NCBI RefSeq assembly: GCF_900107395.1 | Contig: NZ_FNPW01000018.1 | Span: forward strand, 34,141-82,751 | Reading direction: 5' to 3' | DNA from: Pseudomonas sp. NFIX28 | GTDB taxonomy: Bacteria; Pseudomonadota; Gammaproteobacteria; Pseudomonadales; Pseudomonadaceae | DNA length: 48,611 nucleotides | Shown here: in pieces, positions 34,877-42,636 of the stretch | Layout: the number at the start of each line of letters is the position of its first letter | Numbering within the stretch: position 1 is the stretch's first letter | Made by a program: the position numbers and the translations under genes | Notes under the pieces: generated by a model | What the model was told of the DNA's origin: nothing | Databases searched by the model: none | What the model saw: only the letters and a program-made list of their open reading frames with translations

Positions 34877-36391
34877 ATGAATAAAAGTCAGAAGTTGTTC
34901 GGGGTCAGCTTGTTGGCGCTGATGGTCAGCGGTTGTGCCGTCAGCAGTAAACCGATCGAACGCAGCGCCAGCGAGCAGCGCGCCAGGAGCGACCTGCAAA
35001 GCATGTACAAGGACCAGGAGCCGCTGAGCGGCCCGCTGACCCTGCACCAGGCCATGGCCCGGGCGGTGAAGTACAACCTCGAGGGCCGCTTGAAGATCAT
35101 GGAGGAGGCCCTGGCCAAGCGGCAGCTGGACCTTGCCAGTTTCGACATGCTGCCGCGCATGGCGCTGTCCGCCGGCTACGTGGGGCGCAACAACGTCAGC
35201 GCCTCCAGCAGCCAGAGCGTGGAGACCGGCACCCAGTCCCTGGAACCCTCGACCTCCCAGGACCGCGACCGCAACGTGGCCGACCTGACCATGGTGTGGA
35301 ACGTGCTGGACTTCGGCGTCAGCTACATCAATGCCAAGCAGCAGGGCGACCAGCGGCTGATCGTCCAGGAGCGCCGGCGCAAGGTGATCAACACCATCGT
35401 CCAGGACGTGCGCTCGGCCTATTGGCGGGCGGTGGCGGCCGAACGCCTGCTCAAGCAGATCGACAGCCTCATGGGCCGGGTCGAGCAGGCCCGCAGCAAC
35501 AGCCAGAGCATGAGCCAGCAACGCATCGGCGACCCGGTGCAGGCCCTGGCCTACCAGCGCTCGCTGATCGAGGCCACGCGCCAGCTCGAGGAGCAGCGCC
35601 GGGCGTTGTCCCTGGCCAAGACCGAGCTGGCGACCCTGATCAACCTGCCGATGACCACCCACCTGACCCTGGCGACCAGCGACGATTACCCGGTGCCGGA
35701 ACTCAAGGTCGATATGGCCCGCCTCGAGCACGAGGCCCTGACCAGCCGCCCGGAACTGCGCGAGCAGGATTATCAGAGCCGCATCAGCGCCGCGGAAACC
35801 CGCAAGGCCATGCTGCGCCTGCTGCCGGGCCTGGAGTTCTCCGCCGGCGGGCATTACGACAGCAACTCGTTTTTGGTCAACGACAAATGGGCCGACTACG
35901 GGGTGAAGGTCACCTGGAACCTGTTCAACGTGCTTTCCGCACCGGCCGCCATCGACACCGCCAAGGCCGGTGAAGACGTCGCCGCGGCGCGTCGGCAGGC
36001 CATGTCGATCGCCGTGCTGGCCCAGGTCTACGTGGCCAACGCCAACTACCGCGATGCCTTGCGCCAGTTCAAGACCAGCCAGGAGCTGGCGGACATCGAC
36101 GGGCAGATCGTCGGCCAGCTGCGCAACCGCTACCAGGCCAATGGCATCGGCGAGCTGGACCTGATCCAGGGCGAGCTGAACACCTTGCAGGCGGACCTGC
36201 AGCGCGACCTGGCCTATGCCGACCTGCGCAACGCCTACGGGCAGATCTTCGCCAGCGCCGGGCTCGACCCGCTGCCCGACGAGGTGCAATCGACCCAGGT
36301 GCAGTCCATCGCCACGGCGCTGGCTAGCCGCGAGGCCGACTGGGCGGCGGGCAACCTCGGCACGCCGGTGGCCCATGCCCAGGGACAATGA
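34877..36391 (+). CDS. TolC-family outer membrane lipoprotein
   Basis: A 504-residue outer membrane channel. A lipoprotein signal ends in LMVSGC with Cys at residue 20. Two OEP/TolC repeats follow (about 50-260 and 280-480), with the YNLEGRLKIMEEALAKRQLD and YQANGIGELDLIQGELNTLQ helices. The giant protein gene ends 40 bases upstream, so this is the likely exit pore for it, working with the M50/HlyD proteins encoded at 20127-24321. It differs clearly from LapE and from the two NodT lipoproteins in this window. Its last 17 bases overlap the APS-kinase gene. Confidence 0.88.
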   Translation: MNKSQKLFGVSLLALMVSGCAVSSKPIERSASEQRARSDLQSMYKDQEPLSGPLTLHQAMARAVKYNLEGRLKIMEEALAKRQLDLASFDMLPRMALSAGYVGRNNVSASSSQSVETGTQSLEPSTSQDRDRNVADLTMVWNVLDFGVSYINAKQQGDQRLIVQERRRKVINTIVQDVRSAYWRAVAAERLLKQIDSLMGRVEQARSNSQSMSQQRIGDPVQALAYQRSLIEATRQLEEQRRALSLAKTELATLINLPMTTHLTLATSDDYPVPELKVDMARLEHEALTSRPELREQDYQSRISAAETRKAMLRLLPGLEFSAGGHYDSNSFLVNDKWADYGVKVTWNLFNVLSAPAAIDTAKAGEDVAAARRQAMSIAVLAQVYVANANYRDALRQFKTSQELADIDGQIVGQLRNRYQANGIGELDLIQGELNTLQADLQRDLAYADLRNAYGQIFASAGLDPLPDEVQSTQVQSIATALASREADWAAGNLGTPVAHAQGQ

Positions 36392-36977
36392 CCTGCGGGC
36401 CCCAGAGGCCAGCGTCAGCCGGGCCCGGCGCGAGGCCCGCAACGGCCATCGCGGCGCGGCGCTCCTGCTGACCGGCCTGCCGGCGGCGGGCAAGTCGACC
36501 CTGGCCCAGGCGCTGCAGGCCAGATTGTTCGAGCAGGGGCGGCAAAGCCTGGTGCTGGACGGCGATGCCTTGCGCGGTGGCCTGAACCGCGACCTGGGGT
36601 TCGCCGCAGCCGACCGCCGGGAAAATATCCGCCGCGCCAGCGAGCTGGCGGCCTTGCTGGTGGACAACGGGCAGATCGTGATCCTGGCGATGATCGCGCC
36701 GCTGATCGAGCAGCGCGAACTGTTCGCCCGGCGCCTGGGCGAGGACTACCTGGAAGTCTGGTGTAGCGCCTCGCTGGCGGTCTGCGAGCAGCGCGACCCC
36801 AAGGGCCATTACGCCCGCGCGCGTCGCGGCGATCTGCCCGGGTTCACCGGTATCTCGGCGCCCTACGAACCGCCACGGGCGGCGCTGGAGCTGGACACCG
36901 GCGCCCAATCGATCGACGACTGCCTGGGGCAATTGCTCGGCTGGCTGGTCGCGCGCCAGGTGCTGCCGGCCTCATGA
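36375..36977 (+). CDS. Adenylylsulfate (APS) kinase homologue
   Basis: A 200-residue CysC-type kinase that would phosphorylate APS to PAPS, the sulfate donor for sulfotransferases. The P-loop is GLPAAGKST (about 34-42), followed by LDGDALRGGLNRDLGF (about 61-76), ADRRENIRRASELAALLVD and a MIAPLIEQRE segment. In classical CysC that last segment is FISPxRxxR with a phospho-Ser; here the Ser position is Ala108, and the P-loop GSG is also replaced by AAG. Activity is therefore probable but not certain. The ATG at 36375 lies inside the TolC gene, so translation is coupled. No ATP sulfurylase gene is nearby, so APS must come from elsewhere. Confidence 0.82.
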   Translation: MPRDNDLRAPEASVSRARREARNGHRGAALLLTGLPAAGKSTLAQALQARLFEQGRQSLVLDGDALRGGLNRDLGFAAADRRENIRRASELAALLVDNGQIVILAMIAPLIEQRELFARRLGEDYLEVWCSASLAVCEQRDPKGHYARARRGDLPGFTGISAPYEPPRAALELDTGAQSIDDCLGQLLGWLVARQVLPAS

Positions 36978-37765
36978 GTCGCCCGGCGTTCGCCCGCTTG
37001 CCGGTCGCGGTGGATCTGCCGCGGCTGCTGCGCGCCTTGGCGCGAATCGGCGCGGATGCCTGGCAGGGCCATTTCAATGGCCAGTATTACGACGGCGACT
37101 GGAGCGGCGTGGCCTTGATCTCGGCGGCCGATGCACCGTCCGAGCTAGCGCCGGGCAAGGGCCTGCCGGTGCAGCGCGAGCCCTGGCGGCAGGACCCGGA
37201 CTGGCACCTGGCGTTGCGGCATTTGCCCTTGCGGATCGTCTCGGCGCGCCTGCTGCGGCTGGGGCCGGGCGCGCGCATCCATGAGCACCGCGACTACGAC
37301 CTGGGCGGCCCGGACGCCGACCTGCGCCTGCATATCCCCTTGCTCAGCCCGCCACGGGTGGACTTTTTGCTCGACGGCCAGCGCATGCCGATGCAGGCGG
37401 GGGAGTGCTGGTTTCTCGACCTGTCGCGCCCGCACCGGGTCGACAATTACGACCGCCAGGCGCGCGTTCACCTGGTACTCGACTGCCGCCCCGACCCTTG
37501 GCTGGCGCAGAAGATCGCCGAGGGCGTGGCGACCACTCCGGCACCCGGCGTGGGCCGCGCCGCCGAGGATTTCGCGCGGTTTTGCCGCATGCTCGAAGAG
37601 GACGCCGCGCTCTGCCAGGCCTTGCAGGCGCTGACCGACAGCGAAGCTTTTATCGAGCGCAGCCTGGCCCTGGCGGCCGCGCGCGGCCTGGCGTTCACCC
37701 GCGAAGACCTGCGCTCGGCCATGCGCCAGGGGCGGCGTATGTGGAACGAACAATGGATGGCCTGA
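36974..37765 (+). CDS. Aspartyl/asparaginyl beta-hydroxylase with Nif11-like C-terminus
   Basis: A 263-residue Fe(II)/2-oxoglutarate enzyme of the Asp/Asn beta-hydroxylase (AspH/LpxO-like) family. The metal site is visible as IHEHRDYDL (H105) and RPHRVDN (H154), with RLHIPLL (R118) and R163 suited to 2-oxoglutarate binding. Residues about 196-255 form a second small helical segment (FARFCRMLEEDAALCQALQA; LAAARGLAFTREDLRSAM) whose pattern matches Nif11-type domains, otherwise known from RiPP leader peptides. The start overlaps the kinase stop by 4 bases. It may hydroxylate Asp/Asn residues of the cargo; the Ig-like repeats are rich in both. Confidence 0.83.
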   Translation: MSRPAFARLPVAVDLPRLLRALARIGADAWQGHFNGQYYDGDWSGVALISAADAPSELAPGKGLPVQREPWRQDPDWHLALRHLPLRIVSARLLRLGPGARIHEHRDYDLGGPDADLRLHIPLLSPPRVDFLLDGQRMPMQAGECWFLDLSRPHRVDNYDRQARVHLVLDCRPDPWLAQKIAEGVATTPAPGVGRAAEDFARFCRMLEEDAALCQALQALTDSEAFIERSLALAAARGLAFTREDLRSAMRQGRRMWNEQWMA

Positions 37766-38745
37766 ACCTGCACGGCTGGTTGCCGATTCGCATCTGGCAG
37801 TTGCGCGGCGAATGGACGGTCGACTGGTGCTGGTTCGGCGACCGGCCGCTGGTGCAGCCATTTTTCCGCGAGTCGGTCGAGGAGGCCCTGCGCCTGCCGT
37901 TCAACCAGGCGTTCCGGCGCCAGACGCCTTTGTCGGCCCTGACGCAATGGCGCCAACGTAGCCCGGGCCTGGCCCCCGGTGCCTTTATCTTCCACGCCTC
38001 GCGCTGCGGCTCGACTTTGGTCAGCCAGATGCTGGCCAGCCTGGACGAGCACATTGTGATGTGCGAACCGCCGCCGCTGGATGCCTTGTTGCGCAGTTCG
38101 CTGGCCCCGCAGGAACGGGCTGCGGCGCTGATCGGCTTGCTGTCGGCCTACGGCCAGGTGCGTCGTGGCACCGAGCAGCGGCTGGTGATCAAGCTCGATG
38201 CCTGGAACATCGGCGAACTGCCGCTGCTGCGCGAATGCTTCGCCGATACGCCTTGGCTGTTTGTGTACCGCGACCCGCTGGAAATCGCCGTGTCGCATCT
38301 GCGCCGCGCCGGCATGCACATGACGCCGGGCCTGATCGGGCCTTGCGCGCTGGACGACGGCGAACCCTTGCCGGACCGCGAAAGCTGGATCGCCCGGCGG
38401 CTGGGGCGGCTCTTGCAACTGGGGCTGGAGCATTGCCGCCAATACCAGGGCCTGGCGCTGAACTACAGCGAACTGCCCGCCGCCATGGACGGCCACCTGG
38501 GCGATTTTTTCGGTTTGGATGTCGAGCAGCGCAGGGCGACTTTCGCTTGTGTCGGGCAGCATGCCAAGCAACCGGCGCAGGCCTTTGTCGACGATCGCCA
38601 GGGCAAGCGCGAGCAGGCGTCGGCCCGGCTCCGCGAACAGTTGGAGCAATGGGCGCAGGCGCCTTATGCGGCGCTGGAACAATGGCGCAGCCGTGCAGCG
38701 GCGCCCCGCCTCAGCTCTTGGGCGACGAGTCCGCCATGCCCTTGA
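37753..38745 (+). CDS. Sulfotransferase family protein (2)
   Basis: A 330-residue sulfotransferase-like protein. About 75 N-terminal residues of unknown role (GWLPIRIWQLRGEWTVDWCW) come before the PAPS-binding loop FHASRCGSTLVSQML (about 80-94), and a 3'-phosphate-binding segment follows (FVYRDPLEIAVSHLRR). The ATG at 37753 overlaps the hydroxylase end by 13 bases; the frame stays open upstream but without family similarity. It is the last gene of the operon. It is only distantly similar to sulfotransferase 1, so the two likely act on different residues or partners. Its end overlaps the convergent slipin gene by 35 bases. Confidence 0.83.
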   Translation: MDGLNLHGWLPIRIWQLRGEWTVDWCWFGDRPLVQPFFRESVEEALRLPFNQAFRRQTPLSALTQWRQRSPGLAPGAFIFHASRCGSTLVSQMLASLDEHIVMCEPPPLDALLRSSLAPQERAAALIGLLSAYGQVRRGTEQRLVIKLDAWNIGELPLLRECFADTPWLFVYRDPLEIAVSHLRRAGMHMTPGLIGPCALDDGEPLPDRESWIARRLGRLLQLGLEHCRQYQGLALNYSELPAAMDGHLGDFFGLDVEQRRATFACVGQHAKQPAQAFVDDRQGKREQASARLREQLEQWAQAPYAALEQWRSRAAAPRLSSWATSPPCP

Positions 38746-39469
38746 GCAATTCGATGGGCAGCGGGAAAACGATGGTCGAGCTTTTATCGCCGGCAATCGA
38801 ACCCAGGGTCTGCATGTAGCGCAACTGCATGGCGCCGGGCTGGCGGCCGAGCATTTCGGCGGCCTGCATGAGTTTTTCCGAGGCCTGCAATTCGCCTTCG
38901 GCGTGGATCACCTTGGCCCGGCGTTCGCGCTCGGCCTCGGCCTGTTTGGCGATGGCGCGGATCATCGATTCGTTGAGGTCGACATGCTTGATCTCGACGT
39001 TCGCCACCTTGATGCCCCAGGCGTCGGTCTGGGCGTCCAGCACTTGCTGGATATCGGCGTTCAGGCGTTCGCGCTCGGCCAGCAGTTCGTCCAGCTCATG
39101 CTTGCCCAACACCGCGCGCAGGGTGGTCTGGGCCAGTTGGCTGGTGGCCACGAGGAAGTCCTCGACCTGGATGATCGCCCTCTGCGAGTCCAGCACGCGG
39201 AAATACAGCACCGCGTTGACCTTGACCGAGACGTTGTCGCGGGTGATCACGTCCTGCGGCGGCACGTCGAGCACCACGGTGCGCAGGTCGACGCGGACCA
39301 TCTGCTGGACGACCGGAATCAGCAGGACCAGCCCCGGCCCCTTGACCCGCCAGAAACGCCCGAGCTGGAACACCACCCCGCGCTCGTATTCGCGCAGGAT
39401 GCGAAACGTCGAGACCGCCAGCGCCAACAGCAGCGCCAGCAGCGCGCCAAAACCCAATTCCAGACCCAT
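38711..39469 (-). CDS. Slipin (stomatin-like SPFH protein)
   Basis: A 252-residue membrane-anchored SPFH/Band 7 protein. One N-terminal hydrophobic segment (about 4-21) is followed by the slipin core (REYERGVVFQLGRFWRVKGP; LDVPPQDVITRDNVSVKVNA) and an Ala/Glu-rich coiled coil (AIAKQAEAERERRAKVIHAE). Such proteins form ring-like assemblies in the membrane and are paired with NfeD proteases. Here the NfeD gene ends 1 base before the slipin start, the standard arrangement. The ATG at 39469 lies just after GAGGAGGATGAAAT, a strong ribosome site. Confidence 0.93.
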   Translation of the reverse strand: MGLELGFGALLALLLALAVSTFRILREYERGVVFQLGRFWRVKGPGLVLLIPVVQQMVRVDLRTVVLDVPPQDVITRDNVSVKVNAVLYFRVLDSQRAIIQVEDFLVATSQLAQTTLRAVLGKHELDELLAERERLNADIQQVLDAQTDAWGIKVANVEIKHVDLNESMIRAIAKQAEAERERRAKVIHAEGELQASEKLMQAAEMLGRQPGAMQLRYMQTLGSIAGDKSSTIVFPLPIELLKGMADSSPKS

Positions 39470-39470
39470 T

Positions 39471-40853
39471 TCATCCTCCTCGCGGCGCGGCCTCGGCCGT
39501 CGTCACTTCCAGAAGCAGCCCCTTGCGCGCCACCACCCGTACCTGCTGCCCGGTTTGCAGCGGCGTTGCGCTCAGGACCTGCCAGTGTTCGCCCTGCAAC
39601 AGCACCCAGCCGTTGCAGGGGTTGTCCGCTTGCACCGCGGTAATTGCCGTGACGCTGCCCACCAGACCCGCGTCGCCGGCCACCAACTGGCGCTGTCGCG
39701 CGCGCACCGCCATGCTCATCAGCGTGACCAGAAATAGCGCACTGATCACCGCCAGGCTGACGATCAGCGGCAGGGGAATGCCGTAGCCGGGGACGTCGGT
39801 GTCCATCAGGATCACGGCGCCGACGACGAAGGAGACGATGCCGCCGAAGCCGATGACGCCGAAGGTCGGCAAGAAGGCTTCGGCGACCATGAAGGCGATG
39901 CCCAGCAGGATCAGGGCCACGCCCGCGTAGTTCACCGGCAGCAGTTGCAAGGCATACAAACCCAGCAGCAGGCAGATGCCGCCGAGCACGCCGGGCACCG
40001 CGGTGCCCGGGTTGACGAACTCGAAGAACAGCCCGTAGATGCCGATCATCATCAGGATCAGCGCCACGCTGGGATGGGTGATGACCGACAGCAGCTGCGT
40101 GCGCCAGTCCGGGTCGTGATGGATCAGCGCCGCCCCCAGGGTATGCAGCTGCACCTCGCGGCCCGCGGCGTTGAGGGTCTTGCCGTCGAGTTGCTTGAGC
40201 AGGCTGTCCAGGTCCTGCGCCACGTAGTCGACCACCTTGAGTTTCAGCGCTTCCTGGGCCGGCAGGCTGACGGCCTCGCGCACCGCCTGTTCCGCCCATT
40301 CGACGTTGCGTCCGCGCAATTGCGCCAGGCCGCGAATGTAGGCCGCGGCGTCATTGATCTGCTTGTGGCTGAGGGTGTCGCTGTCCGGCTCCGGTTTTTT
40401 GTCCGAGCGCGGCGCGTCGGGCGGGTTGCCCGGGTCGGGCTGCCCCGGCATGCCGACCCGCACCGGAGTGGCGGCCCCCAGGTTGGTGCCCGGGGCCATG
40501 GCGGCAACGTGGCTGGCATACAGGATATAGGTGCCGGCGCTGGCGGCGCGGGCGCCGCTGGGGGCGACGAAACTGGCCACCGGCACCGGGCTGGCGAGGA
40601 TCGCCTTGATGATCGAGCGCATCGAGGTGTCGAGGCCGCCCGGGGTGTCGATGCCCAGCACCACCAGCTGCGCGTGCTGGTCGGCGGCCTTGCCCAGGCC
40701 GCGCACTACATAGTCGGCGCTGGCGGGGCTGATCACATCGCTGACCGTGAGCACCACCACCGGGTCCACGGCCTGGGCGTGCCCGGTCGGCAAGCCGATC
40801 AGCAAACCCAGCAGCAGCCCCTTCAGTGTCGCTCGCCACCCACGCCCGTTCAT
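39471..40853 (-). CDS. NfeD family membrane-bound serine protease (ClpP-class)
   Basis: A 460-residue long-form NfeD protein. A Sec signal peptide (about 1-26, ending GHAQA) is followed by a ClpP-like protease domain with the catalytic Ser in PSGARAASAGTYIL and a likely catalytic Lys in SHKQINDAAAYI. Then come four to five transmembrane segments (about 280-390) and a C-terminal OB-fold NfeD domain (GLVGSVTAITAVQ; WVLLQGEHWQVLSATPLQTG). Its partner slipin is next door and is a known substrate class for this protease. I chose the ATG at 40853, which has AGGAGGGT 6 bases upstream, although the frame is open further. Confidence 0.92.
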   Translation of the reverse strand: MNGRGWRATLKGLLLGLLIGLPTGHAQAVDPVVVLTVSDVISPASADYVVRGLGKAADQHAQLVVLGIDTPGGLDTSMRSIIKAILASPVPVASFVAPSGARAASAGTYILYASHVAAMAPGTNLGAATPVRVGMPGQPDPGNPPDAPRSDKKPEPDSDTLSHKQINDAAAYIRGLAQLRGRNVEWAEQAVREAVSLPAQEALKLKVVDYVAQDLDSLLKQLDGKTLNAAGREVQLHTLGAALIHHDPDWRTQLLSVITHPSVALILMMIGIYGLFFEFVNPGTAVPGVLGGICLLLGLYALQLLPVNYAGVALILLGIAFMVAEAFLPTFGVIGFGGIVSFVVGAVILMDTDVPGYGIPLPLIVSLAVISALFLVTLMSMAVRARQRQLVAGDAGLVGSVTAITAVQADNPCNGWVLLQGEHWQVLSATPLQTGQQVRVVARKGLLLEVTTAEAAPRGG

Positions 40854-41074
40854 CCGACCCTCCTGGAGAGTCATGCGCCTCGGCTTCCGCCGTTCGTTGG
40901 CCCTGTCCTTGAGTCTAGTAGAGCGTGGGGTTGGACGAATTTCGGGCAGTTTTCCCTGTGCCTGCCGTTCGGAAGTTAGTCGGTGGAGCCAAGCGGCGCG
41001 GCCTAGACTTGGTGAAGGGAGTGACGTCGTTAACCCATCGTCCTGCAAGACCCTTCAGGACATCGAGGTGCATC

Positions 41075-41536
41075 ATGCGTATGGCAAGAACCGTGCAGCG
41101 TAGCCTGGAGGAGGCGCGTTGCGATTTTGACGTGGTGGCTCACCCACATTCGTCGAGCAGCCTGGAGACCGCTCGGGTCGCGGGGGTTCCCGCCGAGCGC
41201 GTGGCCAAGTCGGTGATCCTCGATGATAACCACGGCCACTATCTGATGGCCGTGCTGCCGGCCAGCCGGCACCTGGACCTGAGCAAGGTGCGCGGCAGCA
41301 ACGAATGGCAGATCACCCGGGAAAGCACCCTGGCCCATCTGTTCAACGATTGCGAGCGCGGCGCGGTTCCGGCCCTGGGCGAATCCTATGGCCTGGACGT
41401 GGTGATCGACCCCATGCTGACCCGGCAGAAAGACATCTACCTGGAAGCCGGCAATCACAACAATCTGGTGCATCTGAGCATGGACCAGTACCTGAAAATG
41501 GTGCCTCACGCCGAGGTGTGCGAGGTCAGTTACTAG
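41075..41536 (+). CDS. YbaK/EbsC-type aminoacyl-tRNA deacylase
   Basis: A 153-residue YbaK/ProX-like editing-domain protein that hydrolyses mischarged aminoacyl-tRNAs. Family features are AHPHSSSSLETARVAGVPAE, then VAKSVILDDNHGHYLMAVLP with the conserved catalytic-type Lys (K in VAKSV), and GAVPALGESYGLDVVIDPML. The ATG at 41075 has GAGG about 7 bases upstream. It is a single-gene unit, divergent from nfeD. The 220-base gap (40854-41074) holds promoters but no gene. The specific mischarged amino acid cannot be told from the sequence. Confidence 0.88.
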   Translation: MRMARTVQRSLEEARCDFDVVAHPHSSSSLETARVAGVPAERVAKSVILDDNHGHYLMAVLPASRHLDLSKVRGSNEWQITRESTLAHLFNDCERGAVPALGESYGLDVVIDPMLTRQKDIYLEAGNHNNLVHLSMDQYLKMVPHAEVCEVSY

Positions 41537-41564
41537 CGTTGGCGGGTGTCTGTTGCAGCGGTTT

Positions 41565-41604
41565 CGCGGGCAAGCCTCGCTCCTACGGGAAGCGCTTGCC
41601 CGCG
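41565..41604. repeat. Degenerate REP palindrome
   Basis: CGCGGGCAAG (41565-41574) and CTTGCCCGCG (41595-41604) are inverted arms around a loop containing CTCGCTCCTACGG, a shortened relative of the REP pairs at 6459-6523 and 12141-12246. It lies between the deacylase and the DUF2789 gene. Confidence 0.8.
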
Positions 41605-41657
41605 AGCGACTGCGCGTCTGCCGCCCGAGATGCCACCCATCCCGCCCTGGAGTTGCC

Positions 41658-41903
41658 ATGGAATCCCCATCCCACAGCCTGTCCGCCCTGTTCAAACAGC
41701 TGGGCCTGCCCGACGACCCCGTCGGCATCGACCGTTTCATCGCCACCCATTCACCGCTCAAGCCGGAACTGCACCTTGCGGATGCCTTCTTCTGGACCAG
41801 CAGCCAGGCGGATTTCCTGCGCAACGAGATCCTCGACGACGCCGACTGGGCGGAAGTGGTGGATCAGCTGGATGTATTGTTGAGGAAAGGGCGAGGGGGG
41901 TAA
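41658..41903 (+). CDS. DUF2789 family protein
   Basis: An 81-residue small soluble protein. It shows the DUF2789 pattern: SLSALFKQLGLPDDPVGIDR, then FIATHSPL, LADAFFWTSSQADFLRNEI and DDADWAEVVDQLDVLLR. The function is unknown. The ATG at 41658 follows CTGGAGTTGCC, a good ribosome site; an upstream in-frame start would run through the REP repeat and is rejected. It converges with the ParE-type toxin gene. Confidence 0.87.
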   Translation: MESPSHSLSALFKQLGLPDDPVGIDRFIATHSPLKPELHLADAFFWTSSQADFLRNEILDDADWAEVVDQLDVLLRKGRGG

Positions 41904-41907
41904 GGCG

Positions 41908-42192
41908 TCAGGCTTCGAGGGGAGGCCATTGGCGCGCGGTGTGCACCAGCGCCAGGATCCACACCGCGTCCTGATGGAGTTGGTAAACCAGGCGGTAGCT
42001 TTGATGAGGAATCAGCTCGCGTGTGCCGGCGATCAGTCCGGGGCGCCCGGCTTGAGGATGCAGCGTCAACTGCTTGGCCGACTGGCTGAAGCGGGTGTCC
42101 ATGTCCAGCGCTGCCTGTGGGTTGAGGTCATGCAGGTAATCCCAAATGTCTGCACGATCCTGTGCGGCTTGCGGCGTCCAGAATAGCTTCAT
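41908..42192 (-). CDS. ParE/RelE-superfamily toxin
   Basis: A 94-residue toxin of the RelE/ParE fold. Family features are WTPQAAQDRADIWDYLHDLN at the start, the AGRPGLIAGTRELIPHQSYR strand region, and LVYQLHQDAVWILALVHTAR near the end. It overlaps the antitoxin gene by 4 bases and is translated after it, the usual order for ParDE. ParE toxins inhibit gyrase and RelE toxins cleave mRNA; the sequence alone favours ParE. Confidence 0.88.
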   Translation of the reverse strand: MKLFWTPQAAQDRADIWDYLHDLNPQAALDMDTRFSQSAKQLTLHPQAGRPGLIAGTRELIPHQSYRLVYQLHQDAVWILALVHTARQWPPLEA

Positions 42193-42467
42193 TGTCGAGG
42201 CGCTACCTGTGCCCTGCGGGCTGCGAAGCTGGCTTCCAGCTCATCGTTGGCAATGCCTTCCCCCGCCGTCATGGAGCCGCGGGCGATATTGACCTTCTGT
42301 TGCAGAAAAGCCTCGTATTCACGGGCTTGCCGTTGTTCCTGCACGAATTGGCGCATCATTTCCCGGACGATTTGCGAGGCGGGGCGATGGCTGGCCTCAG
42401 CCTCGGCCATAAATTGATCGCGCAAATCGGCTTCGAGCTTCATCGTGAAAACGGCATGTTTAGGCAT
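42189..42467 (-). CDS. Antitoxin of the ParE-type module
   Basis: A 92-residue antitoxin. The N-terminal half has a ribbon-helix-helix pattern (KHAVFTMKLEADLRDQFMAE, then SHRPASQIVREMMRQFV). The C-terminal half is charged and helical (QARQREYE-like; ANDELEASFAARRAQ) and should wrap the toxin. I chose the ATG at 42467 with AGGAAC upstream. Starting at 42497 would place coding sequence over the operator. The operator at 42487-42505 sits 20 bases upstream, so the pair is expected to repress itself. Confidence 0.85.
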   Translation of the reverse strand: MPKHAVFTMKLEADLRDQFMAEAEASHRPASQIVREMMRQFVQEQRQAREYEAFLQQKVNIARGSMTAGEGIANDELEASFAARRAQVAPRQ

Positions 42468-42486
42468 GAGACAGTTCCTGGAAAAC

Positions 42487-42505
42487 GTATATACCAAGTA
42501 TATAC
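42487..42505. promoter_or_regulatory. Operator of the toxin-antitoxin operon
   Basis: Two copies of the palindrome GTATATAC are separated by CAA. On the minus strand the pair overlaps a TATACT -10-like element, so binding by the ribbon-helix-helix antitoxin would block transcription. A second, GC-rich palindrome ACCTGCGCAGGT lies at 42515-42526. Confidence 0.75.
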
Positions 42506-42605
42506 ACCTTCAGTACCTGCGCAGGTCCAGGTTTCTGCAATGACGACCGCTGGCTAAATTGTTTCAAAACTTGACTGGATTTAACCCCCTCATGCACCAT
42601 TGATA

Positions 42606-42619
42606 GTTAGCAAACTAAC
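42606..42619. promoter_or_regulatory. Candidate MarR operator
   Basis: GTTAG-CAAA-CTAAC is a perfect inverted repeat with a 4-base centre, 18 bases before the MarR gene. Its size and place fit a MarR-family operator for autorepression and control of the efflux operon. Inferred. Confidence 0.5.
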
Positions 42620-42636
42620 AGTGTGCGAATCTTCTT

